Shown: positions 15,635-23,539 of the stretch, piece after piece
How the letters are laid out: each line of letters opens with the position of its first letter
Position numbering within the stretch: position 1 is the stretch's first letter
Assembly (NCBI GenBank): GCA_035275345.1
Contig: DATEMY010000258.1
Location: forward strand, 1 to 49,258
Direction of reading: 5' to 3'
Length of the DNA: 49,258 nt
Source: JAJVID01 sp035275345
GTDB taxonomy: Bacteria; Acidobacteriota; Blastocatellia; RBC074
The notes under the pieces: generated by a model
Seen by the model: the letters and a program-made list of their open reading frames with translations, nothing else
Told to the model about the DNA's origin: nothing
The model's database searches: none
Translations under genes and position numbers: made by a program

Positions 15635-17497
15635 ATGTCTAATCTTGCTCAAGCAATGCCAACGACCTCGGATGTCGCGGTCACACCGGACGCAATGGCG
15701 AAACCGAAGCTCGGTAGCAAGTTGCTCAAGCTGAATCCTGAAACGCCGGAGTTGCGCGAGCGGATCCGAGCCGAGGCTTTTCAATATGTCCAGAACATTG
15801 ACCGCAGCCGCCCGCTGAGCAAGAAAGAGCTGGAGGCCCACGGCGAGGCGCTGTTGGAAAAGATGGGCCTCGAAAAAGGCTATTTGGGCTTTGCGATGGT
15901 GATGCTCGGCAACGGGTTCTGGAAAGAGCAATTCGTTTCAATTCCTTTCGAAAAACGAATTTTGCTGCTGCCGCATTGCCTGAAACACGTTGAAGCATGC
16001 AGCGCGCACTACGACGAATTCGGGTTGCACTGCGAAGACTGCGGCGCCTGCTCCATCGGCGATTTCAAGATGAAGGCGGAAAAGCTCGGCTACAAGATCA
16101 TGGTCGCCGAAGGGACCCCGATTGTGCTGAAAGTCATAGTCAGCGGTTATATTGACGGCATTCTCGGCATCGCCTGTCTGAATGTGTTGGAAAAAGCCTT
16201 CGAGAAAGTCGTTCAAAGCGGCGTGCCCGCTTATGCGATTCCGCTGCATTCCAGCAACTGCAAGAGCACCACGGTGGATAACGAATGGGTGATGGAGGTT
16301 TTGGAAACCTTCCGGGAAATGCCGGCGGTCAAGACACGCTCTTATCTGCCGCTTATGCGCGCGGCCAACGACATGTTTGGAGATGAATTCCCGACACTCC
16401 TTCCAAGGCTGCGCAGCAAGCCGCAAAACGGCGCGGCTGGTCATTCCCACGATCCGGTCGCTGGCACTGAAGCGATTGCATACGACTGGCTGACCAAAGG
16501 CGGAAAACGGTTTCGGCCTTTCATCACGCTGGCCGCTTATGACGCGTTGCGCGACGCGCAACCGGACGCATTGCGCGACGCGCAACCTGGCGAGACGGCC
16601 GGCGACCGGACGGTCGCGCCGCCGGACGCCGTGCGCCGCGTAGCGATGGCGATGGAAGCCTTTCATAAAGCTTCGCTCGCGCACGACGACATCGAAGACA
16701 ATGACGAATATCGTTACGGCCATCAGACGCTGCACCGCCGTCACGGCGTCTCAACGGCCATCAATGTCGGCGATTACCTGCTCGGCTTAGGTTATCGGAT
16801 GATCGCCAATGAAGCCGCCAATCTGCCCTGCGAGGCCGTGACTGCCATCCTGAAGCGGCTTTCCGAAGCGCACGTCAAACTGTCGGAAGGGCAAGGGGCT
16901 GAGTTGCTCTGGCGAGACGAGGCGCGAGATGAAATCGTGTTGCAGCCTATTGACGCGCTCAAGATTTATGCGCTCAAAACCGCGCCCGCTTTTGAAGCGG
17001 CGCTCTACGCCGGGTTGCGGCTCGCCGGACCGGTGGAGCGGTATGACGAGATGATTCCCAATTTCTCCCGTCATCTGGGCGTGGCCTTTCAAATCGTCAA
17101 TGATCTCAAGGACTGGTCGACTGACCTGCAAAACAAGCGCATCATCGGACAGGACGCTCTGGCCATGCGCCCGACGCTGCTGCTGGCGCTGGCGCTGGAA
17201 AGCGCGTCGCCAGCCCAACGCGAAGAACTGATCAGTTCGATCTCCGGCGAAGCCAAGAATGAGCGCTCAGTCCAGCAGGTCGCGCGGATCTATGAATCCT
17301 GTCAGGTTTTCGAGAAGGCCAGGAAGTTGGTGGAGAAATACCGCCAACGGGCCGAAGCCATCGCCGACGAAGTAGAGCCGGAGAAACTTCGTGAACTGCT
17401 CTACTTCCTGATCGACACGGCGCTGGCCGACGAATCCGCCGAGCCGGAGATTGCGGCGCCGAAAAATCTCGTGTCGCTTAACGGTCATAACAACTAA
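15635..17497 (+). CDS. DUF116 domain fused to trans-polyprenyl diphosphate synthase
   Basis: The 620-residue protein joins two domains. Residues about 60-250 match DUF116: Cys115 and Cys122, then HCEDCGACSIGDF with Cys133, Cys136 and Cys139, followed by GYKIMVAEGTPIVLKVI, Cys181 and Cys209. The spacing suggests an Fe-S or zinc site. Residues about 275-600 form a trans-isoprenyl diphosphate synthase: GGKRFRP (289-295), first Asp-rich motif DDIEDND (351-357), and second motif NDLKDW (489-494), where Asn replaces the first Asp. Ala346, five residues before the first motif, is small, which in this family usually goes with products longer than C15. A duplicated eight-residue unit lies between the synthase motifs. 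An AGGAG ribosome site is clear. It closes the five-gene operon and plausibly makes the cyclase substrate. The role of the DUF116 part is unknown. Confidence 0.88.
   Translation: MSNLAQAMPTTSDVAVTPDAMAKPKLGSKLLKLNPETPELRERIRAEAFQYVQNIDRSRPLSKKELEAHGEALLEKMGLEKGYLGFAMVMLGNGFWKEQFVSIPFEKRILLLPHCLKHVEACSAHYDEFGLHCEDCGACSIGDFKMKAEKLGYKIMVAEGTPIVLKVIVSGYIDGILGIACLNVLEKAFEKVVQSGVPAYAIPLHSSNCKSTTVDNEWVMEVLETFREMPAVKTRSYLPLMRAANDMFGDEFPTLLPRLRSKPQNGAAGHSHDPVAGTEAIAYDWLTKGGKRFRPFITLAAYDALRDAQPDALRDAQPGETAGDRTVAPPDAVRRVAMAMEAFHKASLAHDDIEDNDEYRYGHQTLHRRHGVSTAINVGDYLLGLGYRMIANEAANLPCEAVTAILKRLSEAHVKLSEGQGAELLWRDEARDEIVLQPIDALKIYALKTAPAFEAALYAGLRLAGPVERYDEMIPNFSRHLGVAFQIVNDLKDWSTDLQNKRIIGQDALAMRPTLLLALALESASPAQREELISSISGEAKNERSVQQVARIYESCQVFEKARKLVEKYRQRAEAIADEVEPEKLRELLYFLIDTALADESAEPEIAAPKNLVSLNGHNN
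16541..16588 (+). repeat. 24-bp in-frame tandem duplication in the prenyl-synthase domain
   Basis: Two copies of a 24-nt unit (16541-16564 and 16565-16588, two mismatches) encode DALRDAQP twice. The insertion lies between GGKRFRP and the first Asp-rich motif, in what should be a loop between helices. Confidence 0.8.
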
Positions 17498-17529
17498 ACC
17501 CAGCGAGCAAGAGTGAATTGACAAATAAT

Positions 17530-17600
17530 CTGCGCCGGAGGCGCAGCGGAGATTAGCCGGTGGTGGAGGCGCAGCCGTAACCACCGGCTAATCCGGGGGA
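17530..17600. repeat. Palindromic intergenic repeat, copy A
   Basis: It contains a small hairpin (ctgcgcc gga ggcgcag, 17530-17546) and a perfect 14-bp inverted repeat (gattagccggtggt at 17551-17564, accaccggctaatc at 17580-17593). The same units recur in inverse orientation at 17701-17757, which points to a mobile or dispersed palindromic element. Confidence 0.7.
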
Positions 17601-17700
17601 ATGTCTCGCGCTCCGGCAGGAGCGCAGGACGAATCGTTCACAGAAATGCGGAGATTTGTCCGGCGTCCATGCCGGGACGCGAAGAGATGACAACCGTTTT

Positions 17701-17757
17701 CCGGTGGTTCCGCGCTGCTTCACCACCGGCTAATTTCCACCGCGCCTCCGGCGCTGA
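17701..17757. repeat. Palindromic intergenic repeat, copy B (inverted relative to copy A)
   Basis: An 8-bp stem (ccggtggt / accaccgg) is followed by ctaatttccaccgcgcctcc, which matches the reverse complement of copy A with a few changes. Its right end abuts a broken carboxymuconolactone-decarboxylase fragment, so insertion of the repeat may have removed the front of that gene. Confidence 0.65.
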
Positions 17758-17874
17758 AGCGGAAAGCGTCTTCGCCTATTACGGACAAGTCATGGCGGAC
17801 GGCGCGCTGACCAGACGCAAAAGGCTCTGATCGCGCTGGCAGTGTCGCATGCGCTGAAATGCCTATATGGAATC
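17756..17874 (+). pseudogene. Remnant of a carboxymuconolactone decarboxylase / AhpD-like gene
   Basis: Translating from 17756 gives EAESVFAYYGQVMADGALTR. After one missing base near 17820 the next frame gives QKALIALAVSHALKC. Together these match the core of the CMD/AhpD-like family (pattern FxYYGxVxxxGALTxREKxLIALAVAHAxxCPYC), including the type found beside arsenosugar genes. The active CPYC is degraded to CLYG, the front is missing at a palindromic repeat, and the rest is lost into the start of the radical SAM gene. It is therefore a non-functional fragment. The match is from memory of the family. Confidence 0.65.
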
Positions 17875-18892
17875 GCTATATTACGTCGCGACCTTTCTCT
17901 GTCATCGCACCTGTCATCACTGCTACGAAGACCGCTTCCGGCCTTACTACGGCGCGGAGCGGGAGCGCGTGGTCGGGGAGAGCGTCGCCAATCACGCGCG
18001 CATCATCGAGAACTTTCCCGACCGGATGACCTATCTCGACCTGAATGATTGCGATCCGCAGACAGGGCGGCCGAGAGAGAAGATCGGCCGCGTCATTCTG
18101 GCTGGCGGCGAGATCCTGCTCGAACCCGTCCGCGAACGCGTGCTTTATTCCGCCCTCGAACTGCTCCATCAAAAATACGGCGACGAGGTGAAGCTCATCG
18201 TTCAGACGACCGGCGACCTGGTAACCGAGAAGATCGTGGAAGAATTGCTCGCGCGCCACGTCTGGCAGATTTCGGTCTCCGGCATCGATCACCATCACGA
18301 CGGGCTGGAGACCAAAGACTCGCAGGACAATCTGGTCGCCAAGCTGACGCGGATCTTCGAGTCACGTGGAATGGAGTTCAAACCGCTGGTCGCCGAAAGC
18401 GCCGGACAGGCGGAAGCGGGGGGACGATATTTCTCGTTCTTCGGCGCGACCGAAGACGCCTGGATCGGCCCGCTGTGGCCTCGGGGGCGAGCCCAGCAGA
18501 ACGAAATCTCGAAAGCGACGCTGCGCGACAATTTCTGCAACCGGTGGTCGGGCGCGCTCAACTTCTTGCAGTATAGGTATCAGGGCTCGGAAGTATCCGT
18601 CGAACCGAATGGCAATGTCTTCCCATGCTGCATCAAGACGAAGGCGCCCATCGGCAACCTGCTTGAGGAAAAACTGGAAGCGATCCTGGAACGATACGTC
18701 GGAAACCCGGTGTATGAAGCTCTCTCGATGGGGCATCCCGAACGGATGGGCATTACGCACGGCTGGACGGTGGAAAAATTCATCGAGGCTTCGACCGTCA
18801 AGCTGCCGTCAGGCAGGCTCTATCAGAATCTCTGCGTCGGCTGCGACAAATTCCACGAAGAAGTATTGATCCCAAAATCAAAAGGAAAATAG
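17867..18892 (+). CDS. Radical SAM protein with SPASM-like C-terminus
   Basis: The 341-residue protein has the cluster motif at its very start: FLCHRTCHHCYEDRF, with Cys12, Cys16 and Cys19. Strands such as GRVILAGGEILLEP and WQISVSGIDHHHDG fit a radical SAM barrel. The C-terminal part has SVEPNGNVFPCC followed by IGNL and later NLCVGCDKFHEE. That resembles the auxiliary-cluster (SPASM/twitch) region of enzymes that modify peptides or other large substrates. No ribosome site is obvious before ATG 17867, and the start overlaps a broken CMD-family remnant, so the original 5' context seems rearranged. It lies 369 bases after the terpene operon on the same strand and may belong to the same pathway, which is inference. 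The substrate is unknown. Confidence 0.85.
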   Translation: MESLYYVATFLCHRTCHHCYEDRFRPYYGAERERVVGESVANHARIIENFPDRMTYLDLNDCDPQTGRPREKIGRVILAGGEILLEPVRERVLYSALELLHQKYGDEVKLIVQTTGDLVTEKIVEELLARHVWQISVSGIDHHHDGLETKDSQDNLVAKLTRIFESRGMEFKPLVAESAGQAEAGGRYFSFFGATEDAWIGPLWPRGRAQQNEISKATLRDNFCNRWSGALNFLQYRYQGSEVSVEPNGNVFPCCIKTKAPIGNLLEEKLEAILERYVGNPVYEALSMGHPERMGITHGWTVEKFIEASTVKLPSGRLYQNLCVGCDKFHEEVLIPKSKGK

Positions 18893-18942
18893 TACATCAG
18901 CTCGATCCGCGTCATCCGCGTTCCATTACCCCCGATGCTGAA

Positions 18943-19338
18943 ATGGAAATGCTTCCTCCACCTTCGACAATCAGTAAATGGGCAGTGAGGATTCTCGTCG
19001 CGTCCGGAATACTGATTGTGGCGCTGATTACGTTCGTGATCATCGGCGCGTATATTTACCGGCCCAGAACGCCAGAGACCGATCGGCTGGTGATCCTCGC
19101 CCCCAATGAACTGAAGAAAGCGGTCACACTCGCCCAATATCAACGCCTGCAAACAGGAATGACTTATCATCAAGTCGTCGGCATTCTGGTCGTTGAAGGC
19201 GTGGAAATCAGCCGGAGCAAGATCGGCGACCACATCACAGTAAAATACAAGTGGGAAGGCGACGGTCCAGGCGCGAACCTGAGCGCCACGTTTCAAGACG
19301 GCAAATTGACTCAAAAAACTCAGTTCGGGTTGAAGTGA
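18943..19338 (+). CDS. DUF3862 / BamE-like small membrane-anchored protein
   Basis: The 131-residue protein has one N-terminal membrane helix (VRILVASGILIVALITFVII) and an outer domain of about 80 residues. That domain has LAQYQRLQTGMTYHQVVGIL, then a beta segment and ATFQDGKLTQKTQFGLK. This 'xxGMTYxxVxxIL ... FxxGKVxxKxQxGL' pattern matches DUF3862, a family with the BLIP/BamE fold. Such domains usually sit outside the inner membrane and bind proteins or envelope parts; the exact role is unknown. It follows the radical SAM gene after 50 bases and precedes the prenyltransferase-like gene. Two ATGs lie six bases apart at the start; the first was taken. Confidence 0.7.
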   Translation: MEMLPPPSTISKWAVRILVASGILIVALITFVIIGAYIYRPRTPETDRLVILAPNELKKAVTLAQYQRLQTGMTYHQVVGILVVEGVEISRSKIGDHITVKYKWEGDGPGANLSATFQDGKLTQKTQFGLK

Positions 19339-19448
19339 GGGACTTTTAGAACGGTTTATAGTTCGATTTCGAACAGAATAAACGCCAGACGCGCGCTGAC
19401 AAAGAATTGCGGAATTACAGGCTTCTTTTTCCAAAGAGACATTAACGC

Positions 19449-20474
19449 ATGATCACGAACCTGAAGAACAGTATTCTCGGACGGCTGACTGAACGCCTTC
19501 CGCTTTCGGTCAAGCTCAGCCTTGGCGCGGCCTTTTCTGACAGCTTCCTCCTGCGGCTGACCAAGCGCCTGGCGAATGAGTTGCGACGCCTCGACCCAGA
19601 GCGAGCCGCGCGACACGTGAATTTTACCCTCCGATTCCAGCAGGCGGACGGCGGATTCGCAGGTCGTGAAGGCGGCTCCGATCTCTATTACACGAGCTTT
19701 GCGGTGCGCACGCTGGCGCTGCTGGACGCGCTGGATCAATCGCGCTGTCAGAACATCGCCACGTATTTGAAGAGCGCTGCGGCAGCCAGGCAGGAATACA
19801 GCCTGGTTGACCTGGTGAGCTGGCTCTATTCAGTGATGACCGTCCAACTGATAGGGAACCTGGCGCCCTTCGCGGGCGACATGGAAAGATTCGCCGATGA
19901 AGTAACGGCTTCGCTGGAGACGTTCCGGCGTCCCGACGGGGGATACGCCCAAACAAACGAAGGCGGCGTGGGCAGCACATACCATACTTTTCTGGCCGCG
20001 CTCTGCTATGAGTTGCTCGGAAGATCGGCGCCCGACCGGCCCGGCATCGAGCGCTTCGCGCTTTCCAGGCGGCGAGACGACGGCGGCTTTGTCGAAATCG
20101 GACAAATGAGACGAAGCGGTACGAATCCGACCGCCGCAGCCGCCGCGCTGCTCAAACAATTCGGGTCGCTGGATGATCAGATATCGCGTGGAATTGAATC
20201 ATTTCTGACCAATGTCAGGGGCGAGGAGGGAGGATTTCGCGCGAATACTCAGATTCCCTTCTGCGATCTGTTGTCGACTTTTACAGGATTGGTGACTGCG
20301 CATGAACTTGGCTTTGCGAAGCTCATCGACGCCGAAAGCTGTTTCCGATTCGTGAATCAGCTCGAACGTGGCGAAGGTGGATTCAGGGGAGCGGCCTGGG
20401 ATGAACATGCGGACCCTGAATACACCTTCTATGGCCTGGGCGCCCTTGCGCTGCTTCAAGCGCCGGTCGCGTAA
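19449..20474 (+). CDS. Prenyltransferase-beta / squalene-cyclase-like alpha-alpha barrel protein
   Basis: The 341-residue protein has repeated 'QxxDGGF' motifs: FQQADGGFAGREGGSDLYYT, FRRPDGGYAQTNEGGVGSTY, RRRDDGGFVE, RGEEGGFRAN and LERGEGGFRGAAW. This is the barrel of protein prenyltransferase beta subunits. In the eukaryotic enzymes zinc is held by an Asp, a Cys and a His, the His in an HTFYGL-like motif. Here the end reads DPEYTFYGLGALALL with Tyr where His would be, and PFCDLLSTF replaces the Asp-x-Cys site. It also lacks DxDD. It therefore probably binds an isoprenoid rather than acting as a zinc prenyltransferase or class II cyclase, which is inference. Its last 19 bases overlap the end of the opposite-strand CobW gene. 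Confidence 0.82.
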   Translation: MITNLKNSILGRLTERLPLSVKLSLGAAFSDSFLLRLTKRLANELRRLDPERAARHVNFTLRFQQADGGFAGREGGSDLYYTSFAVRTLALLDALDQSRCQNIATYLKSAAAARQEYSLVDLVSWLYSVMTVQLIGNLAPFAGDMERFADEVTASLETFRRPDGGYAQTNEGGVGSTYHTFLAALCYELLGRSAPDRPGIERFALSRRRDDGGFVEIGQMRRSGTNPTAAAAALLKQFGSLDDQISRGIESFLTNVRGEEGGFRANTQIPFCDLLSTFTGLVTAHELGFAKLIDAESCFRFVNQLERGEGGFRGAAWDEHADPEYTFYGLGALALLQAPVA

Positions 20475-21559
20475 CGATGCGTCGGCACAGGCCGTCCTGG
20501 ACGAAAGCTTTGCGTCTGGTGGAAATTGACCTGCGCTTCTCGGGCTTCTCCCGCCTTGAGAACAGCCTCCCGCACGAAGGTTTCGAGGATCGCCGGGTCG
20601 GTCGCGACTCTGGCGTTGACTATCACATCAACTTCCCGCACGCGGCTGTGAGATGGAAGCGACAACTCAGGCTCACTGTCGCGGCTCACCAGATTGGCCA
20701 CGCCGAAAAACCCCTCCCACAAACCGATGACTTTCAAATGCGCAGTCTCGTATTTTTCCGCGGCGAGTCGATCGCGAAGCGAACCAACGACTTCGAGAAG
20801 CAAATCATCCAGTTCAAATTCCTGGGAAGCGGACATTGTTAAACTGCTATTGAGCCATCCCAATTCAGCCTCGCCTTCGGCGTAAATATCGTAATCGAGA
20901 TCCAGAATCCGGCGGCCGAAGTTCCCTTCCTGCGCCAGCAACTCTTCGAGCGCGTCGAATCCCTGGCCGGTCTTTGCGGAGATGCGCAAGATCGGGACGT
21001 CTCCGTTCACCTCTTTGACCAGCGCGGCCAGCTCATCGGTTTCTTCGGGAGTTAACTCATCGATACGATTGAGCAAGATCGCGTCGGCCTCTTCGAGCTG
21101 CTTGCGAAAGATGTAGGCCGCTTTGGATGAAAAGCCAGCGTCTTCTTCATTGCGAAGAATGCGCAGGCCGTGACTGGGTTTTAAGATCACCGAATATGGG
21201 CCCGTTTGAAAACGGTCGGGATAAAGCTGCTTGATCGGTTGCACGACGGTCGCAACAAGGTCGGTGCAACTGCCCACAGGCTCGGCCAGGATCACATCCG
21301 GCGTCTGGGATTGCTCAAGACGGCCGATGGTCGAGAGCAGATCATCGAACTTACAGCAGAAGCAGGCGCCCGGGACTTCCTCGACATCGAAGCCTCGCTG
21401 CCGCAGGCTATGGGTGTCGACCAGATCTGTCGCCTGATCATTAGTCACAATCCCAACTCGAAGCCCCTTCTCCATATAATTATTCGCCAAACGGCCGAGG
21501 GTCGTCGTCTTACCCGCCCCCAGAAACCCTCCGACCATCAAAAAACGAATTTTGCTCAT
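20456..21559 (-). CDS. CobW/P47K-family GTPase (COG0523 metallochaperone-like)
   Basis: The 367-residue protein begins with Walker A GGFLGAGKTTTL. It has the metal-binding CxCC motif of the family (GACFCCKF, Cys66, Cys68, Cys69) and an NRID guanine-recognition motif. COG0523 GTPases insert or deliver metals (zinc, cobalt, iron) to partner enzymes. The C-terminal domain (residues 250 on) does not show the usual His-rich loop. It faces away from the DegT aminotransferase across a 159-base divergent region and converges on the prenyltransferase-like gene with 19 bases of overlap. It may serve a metalloenzyme of this cluster, for example a radical SAM protein, but no partner can be named. Confidence 0.88.
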   Translation of the reverse strand: MSKIRFLMVGGFLGAGKTTTLGRLANNYMEKGLRVGIVTNDQATDLVDTHSLRQRGFDVEEVPGACFCCKFDDLLSTIGRLEQSQTPDVILAEPVGSCTDLVATVVQPIKQLYPDRFQTGPYSVILKPSHGLRILRNEEDAGFSSKAAYIFRKQLEEADAILLNRIDELTPEETDELAALVKEVNGDVPILRISAKTGQGFDALEELLAQEGNFGRRILDLDYDIYAEGEAELGWLNSSLTMSASQEFELDDLLLEVVGSLRDRLAAEKYETAHLKVIGLWEGFFGVANLVSRDSEPELSLPSHSRVREVDVIVNARVATDPAILETFVREAVLKAGEAREAQVNFHQTQSFRPGRPVPTHRYATGA

Positions 21560-21718
21560 TGCATCGCCCCTTCTGATATTGGTAACACGGTTGATAAATA
21601 TAGTGTGGATGGCTTTTGGTATGATGTGATACGCACAGATGTTTTACAAGGTTTCGATGGTCAAATCGAAACATACTGTTCCAATCCTGTGCGCGCTGAT
21701 TTAGGATCTAAAAATCGC

Positions 21719-22885
21719 ATGTCTACATCAAAAGACTCTACACTGCCTGCGATTCTCGGCGGAGAGCCTCTTCGCCCTGAAGGGCCGCCCGCCTGGCCGC
21801 CCGCGTGGGAAGAAGTCTCGCTGGCTGTCAAGCAGAGCTTGGACGAGGGCGGCTGGGGACTTTACCACGGCCCCAACTCTCGCCTGCTGACGGAGCGACT
21901 CTCTTCATATCACGGCGTCGAATTTGTCGAGCTTTGTTGCAGCGGGACCTTCGCCATTGAGCTGGCTCTGAGGTCACTACAGATTGGGGCGGGAGATGAA
22001 GTGATCATGGCCGGTTATGATTTCATCGGGAATTTCAACGATGTCGTCGCCGTTGGAGCCAGGCCAGTACTGATTGATCTTGATCCGCATAATTGGAATC
22101 TCGATCCGGAACTCATTCCTGAAGCTGTGGGGCCGCATACTCGCGCCATCCTTGTATCTCACCTTCACGGCGGGATGGTCTCAATGGAGAGAGTAACCGC
22201 CATTGCCCGTGAATACGATCTCCCTATTATAGAAGACGCCTGCCAGATGCCTGGCGCAACGATTGAAGGGCGTAAAGCCGGCGCTTGGGGAGACATCGGA
22301 ATAATCAGTTTCGGCGGCAGCAAACTTCTCAGCGCCGGTCGGGGAGGAGCGTTACTGACCTCCTCTCACGCGATCAAGCAACGCGCGCAGATTTATTGCA
22401 ACCGCGGTAATCATGCGTATCCGCTCTCCGAGCTTCAGGCGACGGTTCTTCTACCCCAGTTGGAAAGGTTGGATGAAAGGAACCAACAACGAGCAAATGG
22501 CGTCGCTAAGCTGCGAGACAGGTTGAGAGAGGCGGTGGGGTTGCGATTATTGAGGAATCGGGCGGCGCAAGCTTCGCCCGGCTATTACAAAATAGGGTTC
22601 CAATATGACGAGGCGGAATTCGGCGCCCTCTCTCGCGAAAGTTTCGTACGCGCCGCCCAGGCAGAAGGGGTCGAATTTAATAACGGATTTCGCGCGTTCC
22701 ATCTCTGCCGCTCAAGTAAGCGGTTTCGTAAGGTAGGAGAGTTGGCCGAAGCCGCTCTGGCGGACGCAAATATGTTGATACTACATCACCCAGTATTGCT
22801 GGAAAGCGATGAGGCCCTTGATCAAGTAGTGGACTGCGTCCAGAAACTCAGACGCTGGACAGAAGCGATCAAGCACGCGTGTTGA
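21719..22885 (+). CDS. DegT/DnrJ/EryC1/StrS-family PLP aminotransferase
   Basis: The protein is 388 residues with the start at ATG 21719, preceded by a weak tagga site. An open stretch upstream lies inside the opposite CobW gene and is not part of the protein. Typical features are GPNSRLLTERLSSYHG, the PLP-contacting IEDACQ (Asp173) and the Schiff-base lysine in ISFGGSKLLSAGRGG (Lys202). Such enzymes use PLP to move an amino group to keto sugars or inosose, often in antibiotic or polysaccharide pathways. The closest-looking type is the inosose aminotransferase group. No sugar nucleotide genes are near, so the substrate could belong to the neighbouring isoprenoid cluster, for example amination of a polar head group. 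That is speculation. Confidence 0.9.
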   Translation: MSTSKDSTLPAILGGEPLRPEGPPAWPPAWEEVSLAVKQSLDEGGWGLYHGPNSRLLTERLSSYHGVEFVELCCSGTFAIELALRSLQIGAGDEVIMAGYDFIGNFNDVVAVGARPVLIDLDPHNWNLDPELIPEAVGPHTRAILVSHLHGGMVSMERVTAIAREYDLPIIEDACQMPGATIEGRKAGAWGDIGIISFGGSKLLSAGRGGALLTSSHAIKQRAQIYCNRGNHAYPLSELQATVLLPQLERLDERNQQRANGVAKLRDRLREAVGLRLLRNRAAQASPGYYKIGFQYDEAEFGALSRESFVRAAQAEGVEFNNGFRAFHLCRSSKRFRKVGELAEAALADANMLILHHPVLLESDEALDQVVDCVQKLRRWTEAIKHAC

Positions 22886-22936
22886 CACAGGTATTTGTTA
22901 AATCCCCGTTCGGCCATCGTGAACTATGCTGGCGCC

Positions 22937-23539
22937 TCATTTCTTCAGCGCTTGCTCGATCGCCTGCGTGACCTTTTGGCTTTCCGGTTCATCTTTGCTC
23001 GAAAAACGGGCGACGACCTTTCCGGCGCGATCGACCAGAAATTTATTGAAGTTCCATGAAATGCCGCCGCCGAATTCCGGGTTCGTCTGTTTGCTTGTTA
23101 GGAATTTGTACAGGGGATGAATCTCGCCTCCCTTGACAGATATTTTTGCGAACATCGGAAAGCTCACGTTGAAATTCTTCGTGCAAAACGTCTTGATCTC
23201 CTCGTTCGTCCCCGGTTCCTGCCAAAAGAAGTTATTGGCCGGAAAGCCCATTACTACCAATCCCTGCTCTTTGTATTTCCCGTAGATGGACTCCAGGCCT
23301 CGATACTGCGATGTATAGCCGCATTTGCTCGCGACATTGACCAGCAACAAGACTTTCCCGCTATAGCTGTCCAACTTTACATCAGTTCCATCGATGCTTT
23401 TCATAGTGAAGTCAAGCACCGATTTTTCAGCCATCTTTTCTCCTTCTTTCAGAGGATCTCCTCCGTCCCAGGTCAGCGCGATGGCGACGGAAGCAATAAT
23501 CAGAACGACAAGCGCCAATAGCATGACGTATTTCTTCAT
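22937..23539 (-). CDS. Glutathione peroxidase-family thiol peroxidase, membrane-anchored or exported
   Basis: The 200-residue protein has an N-terminal hydrophobic segment (YVMLLALVVLIIASVAIAL) and then a full GPx fold. The catalytic set is visible: Cys73 in NVASKCGYTSQY, Gln107 in FFWQEPGTNEEI, and Trp162-Asn163 in SWNFNKFLVD. A second Cys (Cys119 in KTFCTKNF) could form the disulfide of thioredoxin-type GPx enzymes. It uses Cys, not selenocysteine. It should reduce hydroperoxides, probably on the outer face of the inner membrane. The gene stands alone on the minus strand. Confidence 0.92.
   Translation of the reverse strand: MKKYVMLLALVVLIIASVAIALTWDGGDPLKEGEKMAEKSVLDFTMKSIDGTDVKLDSYSGKVLLLVNVASKCGYTSQYRGLESIYGKYKEQGLVVMGFPANNFFWQEPGTNEEIKTFCTKNFNVSFPMFAKISVKGGEIHPLYKFLTSKQTNPEFGGGISWNFNKFLVDRAGKVVARFSSKDEPESQKVTQAIEQALKK

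Noticed and set aside
17867..18892. Arsenosugar radical SAM enzyme ArsS, suggested by the CMD remnant
   Set aside because: The N-terminal motif and C-terminal layout do not match ArsS as I know it, and no arsM is near.
21206..21718. 171-codon extension of the aminotransferase
   Set aside because: It runs antisense through the CobW gene; the family start is at 21719.
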